Source: Pholis gunnellus (Eukaryota > Chordata > Actinopteri > Perciformes > Pholidae). From it: 64,000 bases of DNA. The DNA lies in the NCBI GenBank assembly GCA_910591455.2, contig OU342808.1, positions 10,573,904 to 10,637,903 of the forward strand, in the 5' to 3' direction. Each line of letters opens with the position of its first letter. Positions within the stretch are counted from its first letter, which is position 1. Position numbers and translations under genes: made by a program. The notes beneath the pieces were generated by a model. It was not told the origin of the DNA. It was given only the letters and a program-made list of their open reading frames with translations, and ran no database searches. Positions 58,140 through 64,000 of this stretch are shown piece by piece.

Positions 58140-58475
58140 GCAAATGAAAGCATCCCGACTGGAAACATTACAAATCGGCATGGTTTGTGCACGGCCCAGG
58201 ACAAGAAGGCTATGCAGCGGGTGATTTAAACCACCCAGAACATCATTGGTACCCATCTACTGCGCATCAGGGATTGGTGAGGTGAGGTGCCTGCGCAGAG
58301 CCCAAAGGATATCAAAAGACAAAACCGACCACCAGCACCAGCTCATCCTGCTTCCATCTGGCAATCGATGCAGAGGTATCTGCTGCCGTACCACCAGACT
58401 ACAGAGCAGACTCTTCAACTCATCCTATGCACTCAAAGATACATCTTCTTTCATGTGTAGCATAAAGGCACAACA
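58140..58475 (+). pseudogene. LINE ORF2 C-terminal remnant (L2-like)
   Basis: The plus strand reads CTAQDKKAMQRVI, a stop, TTQNIIGTHL, then after a frameshift VRCLRRAQRISKDKTD and QLILLPSGNRCRGICCRTTR, then LFNSSYAL. This corresponds in order to the end of L2/CR1-like ORF2 proteins (CTA-DRKALQRVV-TA-KIIG, then RAQ-I--D--HP, then F-LLPSGRRYRSI--RT-R, then FFP-A). The region lies downstream of reverse transcriptase. One stop and one frameshift show it is inactive, and everything upstream is missing, as expected for a 5'-truncated insertion. Confidence 0.85.
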
Positions 58476-60520
58476 ACTTGCAGTTCGTTGGGCAATCCTG
58501 TTTTGTAGAATTACGATAAATTAACCTTGATTGGTACTTAAACTTCTTTCATGTGTAAAGCACAATAATAAGATCAACATCTTTAAAAAGGCTACTTAAT
58601 AAATCTGAGAGTAGTAGATTATGGAGACATACACACGAGCTGTTTCAATGGCATCAGAATGCATCACATCTCAATATTAAATCATTGAGAGGGAATATGT
58701 GACGAGCCTTTTAACATTATATCTGTGTAAACATGATAATGAATGAAGCAGAATCATTGCCGATTTTATATTTATGAAATAGATGTATCAACTTAACTAG
58801 GTCGGTGTAAGCACCGGTAGCACAAAGTGGGCATAAAACGGGCTTAAAACACTCAAATTACTGAATATGCACAACAAATCAAACAGCAACACACCACACA
58901 GTGCATGCAACATTTTACCTGTTCTCACCTGATGTTTATCCATCCACGATTCAAAATACAGACCACCATAATATTGACAAAACATATGAAAGCAGTCATT
59001 TGCTAATTTATGCCCTCACCCACTCACTCACACACTCAAATCCACACATCCACATTACAGTCAACCATCACTCCTTATATATAGATGTAGGACACGGGCA
59101 TAACAAAGGATGAATTTAGCATTTTTATTCTGTAGAATTGAGGTTAGTTATGTTTCAAGCTATTTGTGCAGGGAAGGAGTGCAGAAAGCGATTAGATGAG
59201 CTCAAAAAGATCAAAACGCTTGTTGACAGCAGGGAGCGACCGCCTGAAGAAGATGAGTCCCTTTTTCTAAAATTACATTTCCTTGGCAGGTTTAGTTGTC
59301 AGGTTGCAATATTTCACGTTGTTCCATGTCCCGGAGTACCACGTTCTTGTTGTTTGTGTAAGAGGCAGATTTTTAGTAAACAGTGAAATCCCTGCCGTTT
59401 CCAGCACTTTAGCTCCACAATACTGCACCGAACTAATTCAATAAACTGGAACGGAGCGCAGACATAAACTTATGCAGAAGAGGAATCCTCTCTGCAGCAG
59501 CAGGTGTCCAGTGTAGCTCTGACTGGGAAGCCCCGGGTGAACTCCTCTGGCCTCAGCTGGTGTTTCATACCTCTTTTAATGAGAAACCATCTATATGGAG
59601 AACCAACTCACAATCTGGCTCTTATGGTCACGACGATCCCACTGCAATCTTTATGTGACACTACGATTTATCTCACAGTTCAGTACGAGAAGATTCCAAA
59701 CACAGCAAATCAATCTGTGCAAAAATCCTGAAAAAAGCATTAAACATGCTCTGTATGTGTGTTGCATAAGTCATACAGTACATACAATTATTACTTATTA
59801 TGCAGGGTTAGGATTTTTGACTGTCTCTCTGAGTCAAATCAAGTTATTCATCCATAAAATCATGGATACTTTGACCCGTTTTTCAGTACATTCCTATTAA
59901 TACAATAAAAAACGCATGAATAAATAATGTACACCTCTCAATTAAATCTAAGAGCGTATGTGGAATGTTTTTTATGGCTTAATCACTCAAATTGAAGAGT
60001 AATACAGCGGTTATTTTCAATAAGCATTACTACAGGAAGCACGGTGTTCAAGGAGACTGTACAACTTGAAAATAATTCTTATAGCCAAAAGCTTGTATCT
60101 GAATTATTTTTTTCCTTTTTAAACTGTGTGTCTGATGGAACACTTAATGGAACTTATTGTGAACTCTAACCGTTTTGGACTTTTAACACACACACACAGA
60201 GTTTTCAGTCGATTGGAAACTATAAACAAATCACCAGTCTCATGCTGTGATTTGTTTTTACATTTGAGTTGACATTTAATGGCTCGAGGAGGCATTCATT
60301 TCTGTTTCCATGGGAAATATCTGCTATTTCTCTCTGTCCCTCAGGTCTTTGTCAAAATGTGAAGTTCTCTCAGGGTTACCACTTCAGTTATGTCAAGTGC
60401 TCTTTCATCAGGTTATTTTTATTTTTGGGGAGAAAAAATTACAAACAACTTCTTTAGTGTGAGAAGTTGACACAACAATTTAGCCTGAATCTTTAAGAGG
60501 AGCGGACATGAAAATATCCA

Positions 60521-60521
<1 letters not shown>
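58476..60521. other. No supported gene; one weak exon candidate
   Basis: A possible exon at 59172-59386 is listed separately. The remaining frames (up to 101 codons) have no domain. A CTCACTCACACACTC-like low-complexity patch lies near 59019-59040. Confidence 0.45.
59172..59386 (+). other. Weak exon candidate, charged coiled-coil-like peptide
   Basis: After an acceptor-like TTTGTGCAG the frame is open and reads KECRKRLDELKKIKTLVD followed by SRERPPEEDES. The peptide is rich in Lys, Glu and Leu with helix-like spacing. A donor-like GGCAG/GTTTAG lies near 59286-59296, giving a possible exon of about 120 bases; otherwise the frame continues to a stop at 59386. I recognise no protein. The upstream tract is not a good polypyrimidine run, which weakens the case. 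It could equally be a transposon relic. Confidence 0.2.

Positions 60522-60553
<32 letters not shown>
60522..60553. repeat. (CA)n microsatellite, about 16 units
   Basis: This is a perfect CA run. Confidence 0.96.
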
Positions 60554-60555
<2 letters not shown>

Positions 60556-60658
60556 TACAGCTGCTGTCAAACCGTCTCCATTGCAATTTCAAAATCATCA
60601 TTTGCCCCACCTCATTTTATATTTTCAATATGCAATGAATAAGATGAGAAAAATTATA

Positions 60659-60680
60659 AATATATATATATATATATATA
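60659..60680. repeat. (TA)n microsatellite, 11 units
   Basis: This is a perfect TA run about 105 bases after the CA array. Confidence 0.95.
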
Positions 60681-61189
60681 AATAAACTTCTTCTGTTGAA
60701 ATGCATAACAAGTGTAAACCCACAGAGGAACAAATCCTGGTAACTGATTGAAATATTGCCTCATGTTTTACTTTACAAAGTCATATAATATTGCATCATA
60801 AACTTAACATCCATGTAGAGACTCACAGTAGGTAATTTTAGAGGGTGTTCAGGCAGTCAAGTTCAAATATGATGGGATCATTTGGATTATATACTCATTT
60901 TATATTTATCTTTATAAACTGAGGGTAGTGGGTCTAAGAGTTAGTTTAAACAAGCTTTACTACCCTGTATTCATATCTGACTGACTATAAGCTTCAGGTG
61001 GGATTTGATTTGTTAGTCCTCAGGCCTAAAACTGGAGGTTAACACACCACACCACAGACTGTACATACGAAGTGGACGCATTTTTAAGCAAACAAAGAAC
61101 TTAAAATGTACTTTTGTGGGTGGAAAATACACTGTGAAAGGGTTAAAGTTGTCCAAGTTGTCAAAACACCGACAACTATTGGACCGGAC
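60681..61189. other. No gene seen
   Basis: No frame or repeat of note. Confidence 0.5.
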
Positions 61190-61486
61190 AATGCCGTTGT
61201 GGCAACCTGTCAATCACACGGAAGCCACGCCCCAAAGCATACCCTGCTATATGGTCTATTTTACCTTAAATGGGACCATAGTTTAGTAAATGAACACCAT
61301 GTTGTATTGAAGAAGACTTTAGCTATTAAGAACATAAACTCATGTTTACAATAAAGTAATAAATCAATGGAGAAGTAGGGTGAGTCTTCTTTTCGCAACC
61401 AGAGGAGTCATCCCCTGCTGGCTATTAAAGAGAATGCAAGTTGAAGGCACTTCCAAATTGATTTCACTTTCCAGACCAAAGCTATG
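61190..61486. mobile_element. Common non-coding teleost repeat
   Basis: In order the segment has ACCTGTCAATCACACGGAAG, CCACGCCCCAAAGCATACCC, ATGGTCTATTTTACCTTAAA, GGGACCATAGTTTAGTAAAT, GTATTGAAGAAGACTTTAGC, GTCTTCTTTTCGCAACCAGA, CCCCTGCTGGCTATTAAAGA and TTGATTTCACTTTCCAGACC. I recall the same order from an abundant fish repeat (consensus GTCAATCACAAGGTAGCCAC to GGCTTCACTTTTCAGACC). The middle is shortened relative to that memory. It has no coding capacity and I do not assign a superfamily. Confidence 0.8.
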
Positions 61487-62632
61487 ACTTAACTGCTTAC
61501 AAGATAACCACATTCCAGATAATATTTAGAAAAAAGAGAAGTCAATGTTACTTTGTGTAGTTCTACTTGAAAAAAAAAAAATATGGACCCGCAGATGGCT
61601 GAAAAGGAGAGGACAATATGGTCCCTTTTGCTCGGGATGTTCAGGTTTATTTATATCACAACACAGTCTGTCGAGACTGCCGTTAGGCACATCATGTGAA
61701 TTATTCTTCCAAAAATATTAAAACCAGCTCACTACAGTTTGTAACTGTGAGAGATCAGACAGCAGGAAGTGCTCAAAAACTGCAAGACAGCCGACAAAAG
61801 TTTCCAACAGCCAGATTGTTCCGGCAATTAATCATCACAATGTCTCTCAAACTGAACATCACATGTAGCCGTTGTTCTAAAATGAGTCGGAAGCGATTCA
61901 GGGTTAAAATGGGGCTCAAGCCATAAAATGTCTGCAATAACAACTGACAAACTTTGTGCACATGTAAATTGTGCAAGAGCTTTCTGTGAAATACATTTCT
62001 TTAAAATATTTATATGTGAACCAAAAGAAATTTGTGTTTGAAAACTGATTTGCATAGCTGGAACCGATCTTTAGATATCAAGAGAGAAGACACAAAATCA
62101 AAGCAGTTCTACTTGTCAACATAGAAAGTCTCGGAGACTTTCTCAGCAACAATGTATCCCTCCAAGATGAAATGATAAAAATCTGGATTCAGGATAGTCA
62201 AACATACTCTCATTAAAAGGTAGAGCTGGGCCATTTTAACATTCTGAGACAGAGATGCAGACGTTATTTGACTAATGTGCACTGACCCCAAAATATTTAA
62301 GAAATAAGTACATAATATGAATCCAGGATTTTGATGGGAACCTCAAAGGATTTTGCATCTTTCTTAATGTGTTGGTCAATTAAAAATAAAATGGCAAACA
62401 TGATAGCATGCTTAGTTTGGTTCTCAGTGGTGGATCTATGTAAATCACTGTTCACATTTACACACAGGTTTTAGGCCTCTGTGGCTGATTGCCTGTGCTG
62501 CAAAATAAGGATTTAAATTGATAAGAAATGTAATTTGATAATGTACAAAATTCATCAAACCGCTAAGAGCCTTTATTCTGTCTCCTTAGACAGACTCATC
62601 TATTATGTAGAGATCCATGAGTCTGAAGAGAG
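61487..62632. other. No gene seen
   Basis: An A13 run lies at 61570-61582. Overlapping frames of 60-76 codons lack any domain. Confidence 0.5.
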
Positions 62633-62690
62633 AGGGAGGAGAGAGAGAGAGAGAGGTAGAGTGAGATAAAGAGAGAGGGAAGAAGAAAGT
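62633..62690. repeat. GA-rich low-complexity tract
   Basis: A (GA)n core at 62639-62656 sits within a longer purine-only stretch. Confidence 0.85.
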
Positions 62691-62699
62691 GAATGAGAT

Positions 62700-62895
62700 A
62701 GATCAGGAGGAAGATATTGTGTGAGATTTGCAGTAATTAGATGGATTAATGAATCAGAGACAATCCGCCTAAATGGAGATTAATTCCTGTGACTTGGCCA
62801 TCATGTTATGTATTTATCAATGTCAAGCAAGTATTTTATTAATAAGCCATAGATCTGGCATGTCCCTGTAGCTAATAAAGGGGTAATATGTCTAA
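62700..62895. promoter_or_regulatory. Candidate conserved non-coding element
   Basis: Homeodomain-type cores are dense here: GTAATTAGATGGATTAATGA at 62733-62752, GAGATTAATTCC, TTTATTAATAAG and GCTAATAAAG. The sequence is not simple repeat or recognised transposon. This composition is typical of developmental enhancers in vertebrates, but conservation cannot be tested from one sequence. Confidence 0.25.
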
Positions 62896-64000
62896 TTCAC
62901 AAAGTAACAGATAAGCTGGTGGAAAGTGATGGGACTTGTTAGAGAAACTGGCTGAGAAAGAGAGAGGGGTTGTTACAAAGTAGTCACTGGTCTTTGACAG
63001 GATTTAATTATAATCATATTTAGCAATGAGATATGATTTACGATGCTAATATCCTAACCTGCCTATGTGTGTTGTAGTTGCATGTGAGAGTGTGATATTT
63101 ATACATTCTTTACTTTGGTATTTTACGTTGAAGTACTTCATAAACAAAGCAATTTAGTGAGAATGCATTTCCTTCATTGGTCGGGAACTTGGGTTTAAAG
63201 AACAGTCAGCATCCTAACGAAGGAGGTTCCATATAAAATGGAAGTACTGTAACTTTAACAGCTAAAAAACATTCTTGACAGGTATTTTCCTTCACGACCT
63301 CACTGCCAGTTATCCATTACCTGCTGTTAAAAGAAGATGTAATGTCACTATGAGCAAGTAGCGCCAAAGGTGCCATTATTATTACCCGTTAGGATGAGTT
63401 TTGATGAAGTTTTATGACTGAGCAGATGACGAATGTTTACTGTATATGTGAAGCCGTTCCCAACAAACGACTGCAGTCTCCAGTGAAACCCTCAAAGTAT
63501 AGCATTAAGCGTTTAGTGTGAAAGCTGATTTAATGCGACCAGCTGTGGGGATCACTTGGCAAAGACCGGCTGTATCAGACTGGTCGCCACCGGAGTTCGA
63601 TAAAATATTGTATATGAAACGCTCACGAAGTATGTGTCCTTCTTAAGCACATCTAGAATTGTTTATCTTCGCTACATGTTGTGTATTCATGTTCCAGTTC
63701 CACTTTAAACCTAAAACATTTCGATGCAAGGGGCACATGTGATGTGATGCACAATGACGCCTTACCACCAGTGATTGATGGTGGTTATTATGTTTTTAAT
63801 TCCTCAGGGTTCACTATATTTCCCATGGTGCCTAAATCCTGGAAATCTCAATAGTTGAACCGTGTCTGCAGGGAATACTTGTAAAGACGTAGAGATGCAA
63901 TACAAGTGGACATACACACATCGCTTGCACATACACACAAAATAGCATTTTGCTCCTCTTTCCCCGATCTAACCACAAAATCCATTAGGACAAACATTTA
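62896..64000. other. No gene seen
   Basis: There is no ORF, repeat terminus or RNA gene that I can support up to the end of the window. Confidence 0.5.

Overview
The window looks like non-coding nuclear DNA from a ray-finned (teleost) fish, probably a spiny-rayed percomorph. The reasons are the AT-leaning composition, very dense and long CA/GT, GA/CT and AT microsatellites, scarce CpG, no long open reading frames, and dispersed repeats that I recognise from memory as teleost families. These include long-inverted-repeat MITEs, Tc1-like transposons, L2-like LINE debris, hAT-like ends and a tRNA-like SINE. Nothing resembles a bacterial operon, phage, plasmid or CRISPR array. I find no host protein-coding exon I would defend with confidence. 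The short ORFs are what random AT-rich DNA and translated microsatellites produce. The window is best read as intron or intergenic sequence.

Layout. 1-8 kb: a foldback MITE (299-630), a cluster of CT/CA/GT arrays (5.25-6.0 kb), an internally deleted LINE (6455-6950) and a decayed Tc1-type transposase piece (7868-7984). 8-13.4 kb: mostly unremarkable, with a G17 run and two short hairpins. 13.4-15.8 kb: a 2.36-kb element bounded by arrays of AGTGTTAA/AACACT-type motifs, containing two exon-like segments on the minus strand. 16-28 kb: LINE C-terminal remnant (18.2 kb), LINE reverse-transcriptase remnant (26.9 kb), microsatellites, long stretches with nothing recognisable. 28-33 kb: hAT-like repeat, compound GT/GA arrays, a nearly fully palindromic MITE (30134-30596), a Tc1-like right end (32605-32686). 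34.7-36.6 kb: a Tc1-like remnant split by a 1.6-kb foldback element with arms of about 0.5 kb. 37-42 kb: CTG and AT runs, tRNA-like SINE, long GT array, LINE 3'-end remnant. 43.8-49.7 kb: several unclassified or partly recognised repeats, including one repeat nested in another at a TTAA site. 50-64 kb: large CA/GT arrays, a strong G-quadruplex motif, two X-box-like sites, another LINE C-terminus (58.1 kb), a common teleost repeat (61.19-61.49 kb) and a homeodomain-motif-rich stretch near 62.7-62.9 kb.

There is no gene network to describe. Five LINE fragments with recognisable protein signatures all lie on the plus strand, and a possible LINE tail does too, whereas the SINE and both transposase-coding remnants lie on the minus strand. 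If this is an intron, that bias is weakly compatible with a host gene transcribed from the minus strand. Family assignments rest on remembered consensus features, not on a database search.
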